This document shows, piece after piece, positions 51,382 through 61,088 of a DNA stretch of 64,000 nt (position 1 is the stretch's first letter; every line of letters begins with the position of its first letter). Below the pieces are notes generated by a model. It was given only the letters and a program-made list of their open reading frames with translations. It made no database searches and was not told the origin of the DNA. Location of the stretch: positions 1,178,001 through 1,242,000 of the forward strand of contig CACYHP010000001.1 of the NCBI GenBank assembly GCA_902774295.1, given 5' to 3'. This stretch comes from an uncultured Bacteroidia bacterium (GTDB taxonomy: Bacteria > Bacteroidota > Bacteroidia > Bacteroidales > F082). The position numbers were made by a program, and so were the translations under genes.

Positions 51382-53823
51382 AGTCAATCCGATTTTGAGT
51401 TTGAACGAGAAATTGTCTCCGACGTTGTCGAACGAGTTGGCACCGTAGCGGTAAAAAATGCCGACACCCCATTTTGAAGTGCTGATTTTCAATAAGTTAT
51501 CAAATACCATGCCGCTCTCGTAAAAGCCGTCTTTCATGCTTTTGAGCTCCATGCCGCCATGTTGCTGCATATTGCCGATGTCACCCCAACCGACATTGGT
51601 GACGAAGATGAATTCAGGGCTGAAGTATTTGGTTTTGAGAAACTTACCGAAGTTATGTGTGAAGAAAAGCAACGCAAACTTGTCGCATATGAATTCGTTG
51701 ATATGCATCGTGGCAAAGCTTTCCGTTGAGTAGAGCGCAAAACCGTTGTTGTTGGCGTAAATATTGAAATTCTCGAATATCGGCGTGTCGCCGAAGACGT
51801 ATCCAGCCTGCAATGTTATTGTTGTTTTTCCAATGTAACGTGTTACAAATGAATATGTTAACTGTGCCTGGATTTTGTCGAAGTTGAACGGACAGTCGAG
51901 CACGCCTTTCAAGCCTTTCTGGTATGAGAGCCAGATCACTGGTCTGCCGGGCGTTACGGTCGCCAAGCCCTTGTTAGTGAGCATGTAACGCTCGCCAGGT
52001 GCAATCCTGACCTTAAAATCTAATGTCGTGACGCGGAAACGGCTGTTGTAAGTGGTGTCACCAGGGTTGTAGACATACCAGTCGTACATCTCCTTGTCGC
52101 TGAGGCTGAATTTTACAAAACCTTTGCAGACATTGGCAAAACGTGATGATAGCTCAGCTGACGCCGTGGTGTTTAGGGTGGTCCATTTTATGTAGAAATA
52201 CTTGAAATTGCTCTCGTTGAGCATGCTGTTTTGGTTGATGAAGCCGTAATTGCCTACGGCATCGTATTTGTGGTCGATACTTAGTCTCAGTCCGAAGTCT
52301 TGTTTAAGGTTGAATTTGAGGTCAATGTCAGCACCTGTGTTACCGTGTTTCGGACCGAACCAATAGCCGATATATCCTCCAAATCTTATATGTTTCGAAA
52401 GTTTCTCGTTTGTTTTCACGCCTAATCCGAGGTATAATTTGTTGCCGATATTGTATTTCAAGATGTCCGACAGCCCGATGTTGACTTTTTCCCATGGGAT
52501 GGCACCGTCTTTCAAGATGGTGTTGGTGGTGTTCAAGATCTGGTCAAAGTCGATGCCGATTTCTTCTACCATGTCTTCGACTATGGTGTCTATTACCTTG
52601 TAAGTGTTTAATATTCTTTCGTTTATGCTGTCGTTGCGGTAATACTTCCAATAATTCTCATCCTTCATACCCGAGTCTTCGGCTAAATCGATGTCGGTGG
52701 ACCCAAACTTCTTATTGTCAATGGGTTCAGTGATGTTTATGTTGGAAATATAGCTTTTTCCGATGCCATTGAGTGAGGTGTTGTTGTTTTCAGGCGTGCC
52801 GGTGCCAATCATGATGGCATGATCTTGGGCAAGCATCCTCACGAATATGATGTCGGTGTTGAGCTGCACAGGGAACCATACTGAGTCGTTGATTTTTGAG
52901 TAAAGTTGCTGAATCTTAACGTCAAGGGTGTTGGTTTTGTCAGCGGCTTCAGCTTTCACATTAACGACAGCCCAGCCGTCGGAGGTGACGGTCATCACGC
53001 CTTTGAGGGCATCGAAAGTGGTGCCGCGGCGTGGCTTGAACGATATTATATATAAGGAGTCGCCTTCAGCGGTCGGCATCACCGATTCGAGACCGAAGAA
53101 ATACCTCGACTTGCTGCCTGGTGTTATCGGGTTGACGTAGTTTTTCTCATAAACTGTTATGAATTCGTCGTAAAAATGAAAACTCTGCATGCCGTCGAGC
53201 ACATAGAAATACTGCGGGTTCTTTAATCCCGACACTTTATTCGCCTTGATTTCACGCTTGTTTTTGTGTGATTTTTTATGAAAAATCTCGGACACGGTCT
53301 CCATCACCATGAGGTCGTTTTCGCGCCAGAGCTTGCCGAAATCCATGAATATGGAGTCGGCGACCTCAGTGGTGTCGACTGTGAAAACCATGCGATCATA
53401 GATCGTATATGAGTAATAATCAAGCATTTCGGGATTGTTGCGCTTGCGGTTCTTCACCACACTGTCGACGATTCGATGAGCAGGATTCTCGCCGGCTTTA
53501 AAAACGACCTCCTGTAGCTGATAACTGATAGGGGACAGCAATACCTTCTTGCTTAGATCTTCAGCCAGAACATGTTTTTTCTGATATCCGACATAAGAAA
53601 AAGTGAGACTCTTGATTTCTTTTTTGCTTGAAATGCTGAAGTTTCCGTCGATATCTGTCGTCGTTCCCAAAGTACCGTCGTCGTTAATAATAATGTTTAC
53701 AAAAGCCAATTTTTGTTTTGTAACGCTATCCATAACAGTGCCTTTAACACTGAAAACCTGAGCGTTAGCAGTGACTGCAGATATGATTATTATTAAAAGA
53801 AATATGTACTTTTTAAAAATCAT
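51376..53823 (-). CDS. outer membrane protein, CarboxypepD-regulatory-like plus DUF5686-like
   Basis: An 815-residue protein with signal peptide (about 1-21). Residues 24-105 form the carboxypeptidase-regulatory-like beta domain (VKGTVMDSVTKQKLAFVNI, then FSYVGYQKK) common at the N-terminus of Bacteroidota TonB-dependent receptors. The rest is a long beta-rich region with aromatic alternation typical of an outer-membrane barrel and matching the DUF5686 type. Function unknown. It has a paralogue at 54657. Its promoter -7 is at 53841-53848. Confidence 0.82.
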   Translation of the reverse strand: MIFKKYIFLLIIIISAVTANAQVFSVKGTVMDSVTKQKLAFVNIIINDDGTLGTTTDIDGNFSISSKKEIKSLTFSYVGYQKKHVLAEDLSKKVLLSPISYQLQEVVFKAGENPAHRIVDSVVKNRKRNNPEMLDYYSYTIYDRMVFTVDTTEVADSIFMDFGKLWRENDLMVMETVSEIFHKKSHKNKREIKANKVSGLKNPQYFYVLDGMQSFHFYDEFITVYEKNYVNPITPGSKSRYFFGLESVMPTAEGDSLYIISFKPRRGTTFDALKGVMTVTSDGWAVVNVKAEAADKTNTLDVKIQQLYSKINDSVWFPVQLNTDIIFVRMLAQDHAIMIGTGTPENNNTSLNGIGKSYISNINITEPIDNKKFGSTDIDLAEDSGMKDENYWKYYRNDSINERILNTYKVIDTIVEDMVEEIGIDFDQILNTTNTILKDGAIPWEKVNIGLSDILKYNIGNKLYLGLGVKTNEKLSKHIRFGGYIGYWFGPKHGNTGADIDLKFNLKQDFGLRLSIDHKYDAVGNYGFINQNSMLNESNFKYFYIKWTTLNTTASAELSSRFANVCKGFVKFSLSDKEMYDWYVYNPGDTTYNSRFRVTTLDFKVRIAPGERYMLTNKGLATVTPGRPVIWLSYQKGLKGVLDCPFNFDKIQAQLTYSFVTRYIGKTTITLQAGYVFGDTPIFENFNIYANNNGFALYSTESFATMHINEFICDKFALLFFTHNFGKFLKTKYFSPEFIFVTNVGWGDIGNMQQHGGMELKSMKDGFYESGMVFDNLLKISTSKWGVGIFYRYGANSFDNVGDNFSFKLKIGLTL

Positions 53824-53840
53824 TAAGATTAATTTGGATG

Positions 53841-53848
53841 CAAAAATA
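53841..53848 (-). promoter_or_regulatory. -7 element for the 815-residue DUF5686 gene
   Basis: Reads TATTTTTG on the minus strand, 17 bases before the ATG. Confidence 0.5.
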
Positions 53849-53855
53849 CAAAAAA

Positions 53856-53884
53856 GCCATTAGCTATTAGCCATTAGCCACCAG
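53856..53884. repeat. GCCATTAGCTATTAG tract
   Basis: Tandem (C/T)ATTAGC units, related in style to the TTTAGTC and CTATTAA tracts elsewhere in the window. Confidence 0.55.
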
Positions 53885-53900
53885 TTTTTTGATATTTTTA

Positions 53901-53959
53901 ATGCCATTCGCAGAAATGCGACTTACCACAGGGTACTGAGAGGATTTCGAGAATGGCAT
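53901..53959. other. structured palindromic intergenic element
   Basis: A 59-base segment bounded by ATGCCATTC (53901-53909) and its exact complement GAATGGCAT (53951-53959). Inside, CGCAGAAATGCG folds into a 4-bp stem with a GAAA tetraloop. It lies between divergent genes, upstream of both promoters, so it is not in either leader. Confidence 0.55.
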
Positions 53960-53987
53960 AAAAATATCATTATATAAAACTATTTTG

Positions 53988-53995
53988 TATCTTTG
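53988..53995 (+). promoter_or_regulatory. -7 element for the nitroreductase-like gene
   Basis: TATCTTTG, 35 bases before the ATG at 54031; the leader is a CTATTAA tract. Confidence 0.55.
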
Positions 53996-54030
53996 CACCT
54001 CAAACTATTAAGCTATTAAACTATTAAAAA

Positions 54031-54660
54031 ATGGCAGACGGATATTTAGAGAAACGTATGGAAGAGTTCGCTTCAGGCGCTAAAAAAACTGTTAAGCACG
54101 TCTCTTTGGACACTTTGTTTGAGAAAAACCGCAGCTATCGCGGATATAAGAAAGACTTTGTAGTGACAAACGACATGCTGAAACGCATAGTGAACGTTAA
54201 CACGAAAATCGCCTCTGGAAAGAACCAGCAGGTGCTGCGTTTTAAGCTTGTGACAAAAGGCGAGGATGCTGATTTTGTGTTGAAAAACATAAAGCTTGGA
54301 GGTATGCTCCCGGAGTTGCATCTGCCGTATGAAGGCACTGAGCCTGAGGCGTTTGTCATTGTATGCACCTCGGCGCCTGAAACAAAAATCATCGATATCG
54401 ACCTTGGAATATCTTTGCAAAGCATGTCACTGAAAGCTACAGAGATGGGGCTGAACTGTGTGATGATATGTGCTTTCAACAAAGTGAATCTGGTTGAACA
54501 CTTCGGGCTGAAACATGAGCCGCTGGCGATTTTGGCAGTGGGGAAGGGCGCCGAAAACATCAGACTTGAGACTATTTCCGTTGATGAAAGCCGCGCATAT
54601 TACCGCGTTGACGGCGTGCATTACGTGCCTAAAGTCAAGATTGACGATATCCTGATTTAA
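54031..54660 (+). CDS. nitroreductase-family protein
   Basis: A 209-residue cytoplasmic protein, no signal peptide. The segment LFEKNRSYRGYKKDFVV parallels the RRSxRxY start of nitroreductases, and LGISLQSMSLKATEMGLNCVMI matches the central helix of that fold. Residues near the C-terminus (ILAVGKGAENIRLE) also fit. It is likely an FMN-dependent NAD(P)H oxidoreductase; substrate unknown. It ends overlapping the convergent DUF5686 paralogue by 4 bp. Confidence 0.75.
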   Translation: MADGYLEKRMEEFASGAKKTVKHVSLDTLFEKNRSYRGYKKDFVVTNDMLKRIVNVNTKIASGKNQQVLRFKLVTKGEDADFVLKNIKLGGMLPELHLPYEGTEPEAFVIVCTSAPETKIIDIDLGISLQSMSLKATEMGLNCVMICAFNKVNLVEHFGLKHEPLAILAVGKGAENIRLETISVDESRAYYRVDGVHYVPKVKIDDILI

Positions 54661-57215
54661 AATTTTATCTTCACAGAGAAGAAAATTCCCCATTTGTCGA
54701 CCTCGGGATGATCGAGGTAATTGAAACGGCGTACATAGTCTATCCTTAAGATACTGAATATGTTAGCTATGCCGATGCCACCTTCGATATAAGGCTCTTT
54801 TTCCAAAGAATATGTCTCAACTTTGCCGTCTGGAGTTGTCGGAAACTTGAAGAGATTCTCGTTGCCGTTCATAGGATTACATTCAGCGGAAATGCCTCCC
54901 CAGACTGCTTTGAGCGAAAATACTTCACGCAGCTTGAAGTTTCCGATCAAAGGAATCCTGTTGAGAATGAAACCGTTCATGTTGTATTCAAACATCCCTT
55001 GAATGTAATACTGACTGACAAACTCATAATAGTTCATGAGGTTGAAACCTCTGTCGTCGTAATACATGCCTTGGTTGGCACGATGGACGAACATGAGCGG
55101 GTAAGGTGTCTCTCCTACAACGATGCCGCCGGTGATGTTCAGATCAGCGACGCCGAGGACGCTCAAAAACCAACGTTTGCTGAACATCGACTGGATTTTA
55201 TGGTATTCATAATCCGAACCGAGATATTTGCCTCCATAAGCGTAACCAATAGTGAAAACTGGCGCTACAGAGCTTGAAAGAGGCTTGCGGTATTGATTGT
55301 ACTGAAATACTTTCTCATTGTACGCGAAACGCAACTCTAAGCCAATGCAGTTGGTAACGAACGGGTTATAAATCTTGCCGCCGTTGGTTTCATAAACGAG
55401 ATCACCAAGCGGGCGTTGCTCTTCATATTCGGCAAACAACTTCATCCCAATCTGGTTTTCCGTCTCGAAATCGTACATCATTTTAGCCTTGTCGATGAAA
55501 ATCATCTTGTAGTTGGCCTGACGGCTGATCGACCTTCCGAGACGGTCTATATCGTCGTTATAACTGTAGCCGAAAGAGCCCATGCGCGGCACATTGGTGT
55601 TATGTTCGTACGAAAGAGTCAGCAGATTCATCGGAAACTCCCACTGGTTGTTGACTTTTTTGTTGAACGAATACATCAACTGCCCACGATATTTGAATTT
55701 CTGGTCTCTCGTACCATAAGCCAGAAAGCCTTCAAGGAAAATATGCTCGTGGAATCTGGTGTTCGTTTTGGCTCCAAACCTCAGGCGCCATCCTTCCAAG
55801 TCGTTATAACTCAGCATGTTAAATACAGGACCAATGTCTATTGGACCACAGTCAATGTAGTTGTAGCCAATGGCAAAGGCGGTTCCTGTTGCGAGCCTGA
55901 AACCTAATACTTGCTTGAGTTTCTCGGTGTCTTCGGCTATGCGTTTTTCGTGATATGAAAGGCTGTCCGTACGTTTTGTATCCCAATAATCCTCGTCTTC
56001 ACGATGGTCGTAGAAAGTCTTGCTTCGTGTTTTCGCCGGTTTGTTTGCATAAAAACTGTTTGGCAACGGCTGATTTATCTGGATGTTTGAGAAAACACCC
56101 GAACGTTTGCCGTGAAGTGCGACTCCTAGATAATAAATGTCGGCGACAAGGTTATAATGCGTTGGTATCATCACAGAACCGACCTTCTCATATTCCTGCT
56201 CAAACATCATGGCTTCGACAAAGTTGGTGCCCGAATGACGTGGAAGCTGCAGCTGCACCTTCTTGACCATATACGAAGTATCGTTCGTTATCCAAAGGCT
56301 TCCGCAGAGACCCATATCCATCTGGTTGGCTGGAGTGAACGACAAAACGATACATTGCTCATTGTCATATTGAACCGTGTCGACGATATAAAAATGATAG
56401 AAAGTGATTGCTATCGGCGACATTGGCGAGGTGTATGCGTTGTTGAAAAGGTTGATGTTGCGATCATACACATCGACAAACCCGATCCAGTTGTCAATCA
56501 CCGGCTCCATTGAGGTGAAATCAAAGAATTTGCTGATTAAAACATCTTTAGAATCAGTGACTTCCGTCGTGAGACAATGCGGCTCCTTGCGGTAATATGT
56601 CTTGGATAATGTCTCAACAAAATACAATGAGAGATAATTTCTGCCTGTCAGCTCGGATTGGCGTATGTTTTCGCATACAAACTTCATGTTTCTCATGAAC
56701 CATCTGTCTTCCAGGTTGTTGCTGAGATTTGACGGTCCTAGTTCCAGCTTGCTGTATTCGTCGTATTGGTAATAGTCGAATCCCGAGAGACTATTACGTT
56801 CCGCGTTTTTCTGTACCTTTCTGATAAGATCTACCGCAGAATTGTTTTTCCGCCTGTATTTCTCCTTGATTTTTCTCTGTGCCTTGATTTCCGCCTTTGG
56901 TAATGTTATCGACACCGATTCCATCTTCACGTTGATGGTTTGCGTGGTGAAACGCTTGATTTTCACCATATAAGGTTTGTATCCGGCATATTCAAAGGTC
57001 AGATAATCGAAAATCTTATCTGATTCGAGACGATAAACGCCATTGACGTCGCTGATGGTTCCAAATGTCTGACCATCAACAGTATAGGAAATGTTTGCGT
57101 ATGGTAAAGTCTCTCCTGACTCTATATCAACAATCGTGCCTTTCACAACGGTCTGTTGCGACAGAGCCACTACGGAGGCAAGTAATATTGATATTATCAG
57201 GAGACACTTTTTCAT
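54657..57215 (-). CDS. outer membrane protein, CarboxypepD-regulatory-like plus DUF5686-like (paralogue)
   Basis: An 852-residue protein with signal peptide (about 1-19) and the same plan as the product of 51376: a regulatory-like domain (VKGTIVDIESGETLPYANI, then FEYAGYKPYM) and a beta-rich barrel region. The two are diverged paralogues. It starts 3 bp after the glmS stop, so it is probably translated from the glmS transcript. A link of outer-membrane biogenesis to amino-sugar supply is possible but only by position. Confidence 0.82.
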   Translation of the reverse strand: MKKCLLIISILLASVVALSQQTVVKGTIVDIESGETLPYANISYTVDGQTFGTISDVNGVYRLESDKIFDYLTFEYAGYKPYMVKIKRFTTQTINVKMESVSITLPKAEIKAQRKIKEKYRRKNNSAVDLIRKVQKNAERNSLSGFDYYQYDEYSKLELGPSNLSNNLEDRWFMRNMKFVCENIRQSELTGRNYLSLYFVETLSKTYYRKEPHCLTTEVTDSKDVLISKFFDFTSMEPVIDNWIGFVDVYDRNINLFNNAYTSPMSPIAITFYHFYIVDTVQYDNEQCIVLSFTPANQMDMGLCGSLWITNDTSYMVKKVQLQLPRHSGTNFVEAMMFEQEYEKVGSVMIPTHYNLVADIYYLGVALHGKRSGVFSNIQINQPLPNSFYANKPAKTRSKTFYDHREDEDYWDTKRTDSLSYHEKRIAEDTEKLKQVLGFRLATGTAFAIGYNYIDCGPIDIGPVFNMLSYNDLEGWRLRFGAKTNTRFHEHIFLEGFLAYGTRDQKFKYRGQLMYSFNKKVNNQWEFPMNLLTLSYEHNTNVPRMGSFGYSYNDDIDRLGRSISRQANYKMIFIDKAKMMYDFETENQIGMKLFAEYEEQRPLGDLVYETNGGKIYNPFVTNCIGLELRFAYNEKVFQYNQYRKPLSSSVAPVFTIGYAYGGKYLGSDYEYHKIQSMFSKRWFLSVLGVADLNITGGIVVGETPYPLMFVHRANQGMYYDDRGFNLMNYYEFVSQYYIQGMFEYNMNGFILNRIPLIGNFKLREVFSLKAVWGGISAECNPMNGNENLFKFPTTPDGKVETYSLEKEPYIEGGIGIANIFSILRIDYVRRFNYLDHPEVDKWGIFFSVKIKF

Positions 57216-57218
57216 TCA

Positions 57219-59063
57219 TTATTCAACAGTTACTGATTTTGCCAGGTTACGAGGCTGGTCGACGTTGCAGCCGCGCTTCACAGCGATGTAATAGGCGAGG
57301 AGCTGCAGCGGGATGGTAGCCAGCAATGGCGCATAAGTGCATTCTGTATCAGGGATTTCGATGACGTAATCCGACATCTCTTTCACCAAAACGTCGCCTT
57401 CTGTCACCACGCTGATAATCTTTCCATGACGAGCCTTTACCTCCTGAACGTTTGAAACGACCTTTTCGTAAGTCGATTTGTTTGTTGCGATGAAGATGAC
57501 AGGCATATCCTTGTCTATCAATGCGATAGGGCCGTGCTTCATCTCAGCGGCAGGATAACCTTCAGCATGGATATATGAAATCTCTTTGAGCTTCAGAGCG
57601 CCTTCGAGGGCGACTGGGAAGTTTTGCAAACGTCCGAGATAAATTGCGTTGTGGCAGTCTTTCATCTCTTCGGCTATGTCTTTCACGAGGGCGCTTCTCT
57701 CCAATGTGGTCTGAATCTTTTCAGGAATCAGATCAAGCTCGTGGATGAGCTCCATGATTCTTGACTTCGGCAGATGACCGTTGAGTTCTGCAAGATGTAT
57801 TGCCAGCATTGTTAAAACAGCGACTTGTGCTGTGAATGCCTTTGTCGATGCTACGCCGATTTCCGGACCTGCGTGTGTGTAGATGCCGGCGTCGGTGACA
57901 CGTGAGATGGATGAGCCGATGACGTTGCAGATGCCAAGAACGGTTGCGCCTTTTTCTTTCGCAATCTCAATGGCTGCAAGGGTGTCGGCTGTCTCACCTG
58001 ATTGTGAAATGGCGATGACGACATCATCCGGGAAGATGACAGGGTTACGATAACGGAACTCTGATGCGTATTCCACTTTCACGCGGATGCCGGCGTACAG
58101 CTCGATGAGGTAGCTTCCCACGATGGCAGCGTGCCATGAGGTGCCGCAAGCCACGATGATGATATTTCTGGCATGTAATATCTTCTTTTCATAATCGAAG
58201 ATGCCGCCTAATGTGATCTTTCCGAGATCGGCGTGCAGACGTCCGCGCATAGTATCGCGCACCGTGGTCGGCTGCTCGTAGATCTCCTTCAGCATGAAGT
58301 GCTCGAAACCGCCTTTCTCGATAGACTCGAGGTTCAGCTGGAGCTCTTGTATATAAGGTGTCATCTCGACGTCGTCGATGGTCTTGAGTTTCAGATCTTC
58401 GCCAAGCTTCACCTTAACGACCTCTTCGTTTTCAATATAAACCACCTGTGATGTCATTCCGACGATAGGGGTGGCGTCAGAAGCGATGAAGAACTCACTT
58501 TCGCCAATACCTATAACCATAGGACTGCCTTTACGCGCTGCAATTATGGTGTCAGGATGACCTTTCTCTATCAAAGCGATGGCGTATGCACCGTTGACGT
58601 GGTTCAAAGCGATACGAGTGGCCTCAAACAAATCGACTTTCTGAGTGATCTGCACATCTTCAATGAGATTCACCAAAACCTCAGTATCAGTGCTCGATTT
58701 GAATTTATAGCCACGTTTACCTAATTCTTTCTTAATTGTCAGATAATTCTCAATGATACCATTGTGAATCAAAGTTAAATTGCCTGAACGCGATAAGTGT
58801 GGATGAGCATTGATGTCATTCGGCTCGCCGTGGGTCGCCCAACGTGTATGCGCGATTCCAATATGCCCGCTTGTATCTTTACCAGATGCAAACGACACTA
58901 AATCAGATACTTTGCCTTTTGTCTTATAAACATTGAGTTCGTCTTGCGCGTTAAGCATCGCCACACCGGCGCTGTCATAACCACGATACTCGAGGCGTTT
59001 CAAACCGTTAATCAAAATCGGATAGGCGTCTCTTTTGCCTATATATGCTACAATTCCACACAT
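57219..59063 (-). CDS. glmS: glutamine:fructose-6-phosphate aminotransferase
   Basis: A 614-residue enzyme making glucosamine-6-phosphate for peptidoglycan and lipid A. The mature N-terminal nucleophile is Cys2 in MCGIVAYIG, which fixes the start at 59063; 12 upstream in-frame codons are leader. The glutaminase domain (1-240) has RLEYRGYDSAG; two SIS domains follow (about 290-430 and 460-600), with ACGTSWHA and a C-terminal LAKSVTVE. No glmS ribozyme is seen upstream, as expected outside Firmicutes. Confidence 0.97.
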   Translation of the reverse strand: MCGIVAYIGKRDAYPILINGLKRLEYRGYDSAGVAMLNAQDELNVYKTKGKVSDLVSFASGKDTSGHIGIAHTRWATHGEPNDINAHPHLSRSGNLTLIHNGIIENYLTIKKELGKRGYKFKSSTDTEVLVNLIEDVQITQKVDLFEATRIALNHVNGAYAIALIEKGHPDTIIAARKGSPMVIGIGESEFFIASDATPIVGMTSQVVYIENEEVVKVKLGEDLKLKTIDDVEMTPYIQELQLNLESIEKGGFEHFMLKEIYEQPTTVRDTMRGRLHADLGKITLGGIFDYEKKILHARNIIIVACGTSWHAAIVGSYLIELYAGIRVKVEYASEFRYRNPVIFPDDVVIAISQSGETADTLAAIEIAKEKGATVLGICNVIGSSISRVTDAGIYTHAGPEIGVASTKAFTAQVAVLTMLAIHLAELNGHLPKSRIMELIHELDLIPEKIQTTLERSALVKDIAEEMKDCHNAIYLGRLQNFPVALEGALKLKEISYIHAEGYPAAEMKHGPIALIDKDMPVIFIATNKSTYEKVVSNVQEVKARHGKIISVVTEGDVLVKEMSDYVIEIPDTECTYAPLLATIPLQLLAYYIAVKRGCNVDQPRNLAKSVTVE

Positions 59064-59103
59064 GTTAATATTTTTTTTAATCCAAAAATAATTATTCAAT
59101 TTG

Positions 59104-59111
59104 CAAAAATA
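59104..59111 (-). promoter_or_regulatory. -7 element for glmS
   Basis: Reads TATTTTTG on the minus strand, 40 bases before the ATG. A second identical octamer at 59083-59090 is nearer the start and could serve instead. Confidence 0.5.
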
Positions 59112-59195
59112 ATTTTTTCTGAAATATGATCGAAAAATAATTTCAAAAAAATGGTAAAAATTTTTACTATTTTTCTTTTGTATCTCAAAAATTTT

Positions 59196-59203
59196 TATTT
59201 TTG
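59196..59203 (+). promoter_or_regulatory. -7 element for the Hdr-like operon
   Basis: TATTTTTG, 43 bases before the first operon gene; a TTTG 15 bases upstream is closer than the usual spacing. Another TATTTTTG at 59976-59983 before the second gene may give extra expression. Confidence 0.5.
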
Positions 59204-59246
59204 CAAACTGTTAGTAAAACAATATACTATCTACTAATTTACTTTT

Positions 59247-59960
59247 ATGGAATACAGATTCAAAGGACATCTTGTAGAGGAATTATATAAGGATTACAGG
59301 ATAAAAGAGGGAATGAAGGCGTGTATGAACTGCGGCGTGTGCACGGCGGTTTGTCCAGCTGCCGAGTTTTACAAATACAATCCGAAGAACATTGTGAACA
59401 TAGTGGCACGCAAGAATGAGCAGGATCTTGAGGATTTGTTGAAGAGCGACACTATTTGGTACTGCGGCGAGTGTATGTCGTGTGTGACACGTTGTCCAAG
59501 AGCTAATGCACCGGGATTGGTGATTATGGCTTTGCGAAAACTTTCGATGAGAAGCGGACTTTACATGCAATCTGAGAAGGGAAGACAACAGTATGTGGTG
59601 GTTAAAGACTTGTGCAGCAATATCTTAAACTACGGCTATTGTGTCTATCCGCGTACTTTCGACTATGAGACACATAAGGAATTCGGTCCTGTCGGCAAGT
59701 GGATCAACGATAATCTCGATGACCTTCATGCACGTATGGGCTCTAACCTCGATGGCGACGGTCCTGGCGGACTGCGTAAGATCCCGAAGGAGAGTCTCGA
59801 CCAGCTGAAGAATATCTTCGACGTGACAGGTGCCACAGAGCTGATGGAACAGGTGCTGAACGACGCACATCAGGAGGCTGTGAAGGAAAACCTCACCGAC
59901 GAGGAATACTTCATGGAGGTTTATACCAAAAACGACTGGGAAAAACACCTAAACCACTAG
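59247..59960 (+). CDS. HdrC-like dicluster iron-sulfur protein
   Basis: A 237-residue protein with two [4Fe-4S] motifs: CMNCGVCTAVCP (about residues 27-38) and CGECMSCVTRCP (about 73-84), the plan of heterodisulfide reductase subunit C. It extends about 120 residues beyond the clusters, more than archaeal HdrC. It is the first gene of the operon, 46 bp before the HdrB-like gene. It would pass electrons between the HdrA-like flavoprotein and the HdrB-like subunit. Confidence 0.85.
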   Translation: MEYRFKGHLVEELYKDYRIKEGMKACMNCGVCTAVCPAAEFYKYNPKNIVNIVARKNEQDLEDLLKSDTIWYCGECMSCVTRCPRANAPGLVIMALRKLSMRSGLYMQSEKGRQQYVVVKDLCSNILNYGYCVYPRTFDYETHKEFGPVGKWINDNLDDLHARMGSNLDGDGPGGLRKIPKESLDQLKNIFDVTGATELMEQVLNDAHQEAVKENLTDEEYFMEVYTKNDWEKHLNH

Positions 59961-60006
59961 TCTTATAAGGAATTTTATTTTTGAATATTAAATTTTAGAA
60001 TATACA

Positions 60007-61077
60007 ATGATTGTTGAAGGAAAACAGAAGATCTGGGCTGATTATCAGAAAGATATTCCCGATGACCATTATTTTTATGTGAGAAGCTGCATCCGTCAGG
60101 CATTCTGGCCTGGTTCGGAGGTGACTTTCTTGGATATCACGAGGAATAAGCTCGGCAAAGACTTTTACGAGAACCCATATCATACAACCTGCGGCGGCAT
60201 TGCCTATCACAGCGACACCATCCCTCAGGAGACAGCAATGACTATCATCGCACGTCAGTTTGCTTTGATGAAGGAGAGCGGCTATGAAAACTATGTCTGC
60301 TCATGCATCACCTCGTTCGGATGCTACACCGAGACACTCGAGACATGGCACGAATATCCTGAGCTTGAGGCAAAGATTCGCCAATATCTCTGGGATTCAT
60401 GCAAAAAAGAGTTTGCAAAGCCGAAATATCTCGCTCACGCCAGCGATATCATCTATAAATTCCGTTTCGATATTGCCAAACAGATGAAGTTCCCGCTCGT
60501 GAACGTCAAGACCGGCAAGCCTTTGAAGGTGGTCGAGCATATCGGATGCCACTATTCGAAGATGTTCCCGTCGAAAGGATTCGGAGGCGCTGAGTATCCG
60601 CACGTCCTCGTCGGAATGATAGAGGCATGGGGCGGTGAAGTCGTCGACTATCCGGAGCGCCGTCAATGCTGCGGATTCGGTTTCCGTCAGTATTTTGTGC
60701 AGGCTAACAGAGGCTATTCGGAGTCGAATACACATAAGAAATTCGAGTCGATGGAGCCATATGAACCGGATCTTATCATCACCAACTGTCCGGGATGCCC
60801 TTATTTCCTTGACAGATGGCAATATGTCATCGCTGAGCAGACAGGCAAGACCTACGGCAAGAACGGCTACGGTATCCCTGCGTTGACATACGAGGAGGTG
60901 GCAGGCCTTGTGATGGGTTACGACCCATGGGACCTCGGCTTGCAGATGCATCAGGTGGCAATCGAGCCGTTGCTCGAAAAGATGGGAATACCATACGATC
61001 CGAAGAAAAAATATCAGGGTGTGAACGGCAAAGACCTCGGTCAGCCTATGTGCCCATCATGTATTAAATCAGTTTGA
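60007..61077 (+). CDS. HdrB-like CCG-domain protein
   Basis: A 356-residue protein of the heterodisulfide reductase B type. The second CCG motif is complete: Cys in EHIGCHYSK, 39 residues, CC in RQCCGFGF, 38 residues, CPGC. In Hdr this pattern binds a non-cubane [4Fe-4S] cluster where disulfides are cleaved. The first motif is altered: TTCGG has one cysteine in place of two, followed by CSC and GCY. One site may therefore be lost or of another type. It is followed 11 bp later by the HdrA-like gene. Confidence 0.82.
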   Translation: MIVEGKQKIWADYQKDIPDDHYFYVRSCIRQAFWPGSEVTFLDITRNKLGKDFYENPYHTTCGGIAYHSDTIPQETAMTIIARQFALMKESGYENYVCSCITSFGCYTETLETWHEYPELEAKIRQYLWDSCKKEFAKPKYLAHASDIIYKFRFDIAKQMKFPLVNVKTGKPLKVVEHIGCHYSKMFPSKGFGGAEYPHVLVGMIEAWGGEVVDYPERRQCCGFGFRQYFVQANRGYSESNTHKKFESMEPYEPDLIITNCPGCPYFLDRWQYVIAEQTGKTYGKNGYGIPALTYEEVAGLVMGYDPWDLGLQMHQVAIEPLLEKMGIPYDPKKKYQGVNGKDLGQPMCPSCIKSV

Positions 61078-61088
61078 AAATCAACGTT

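Noticed and set aside
53901..53959. Riboswitch in a leader
   Set aside because: The element lies upstream of both divergent -7 boxes, so it would not be part of either mRNA, and it matches no riboswitch I can recognise.
59064..59099. Longer start for glmS
   Set aside because: The catalytic cysteine must be residue 2, which fixes the start at 59063.
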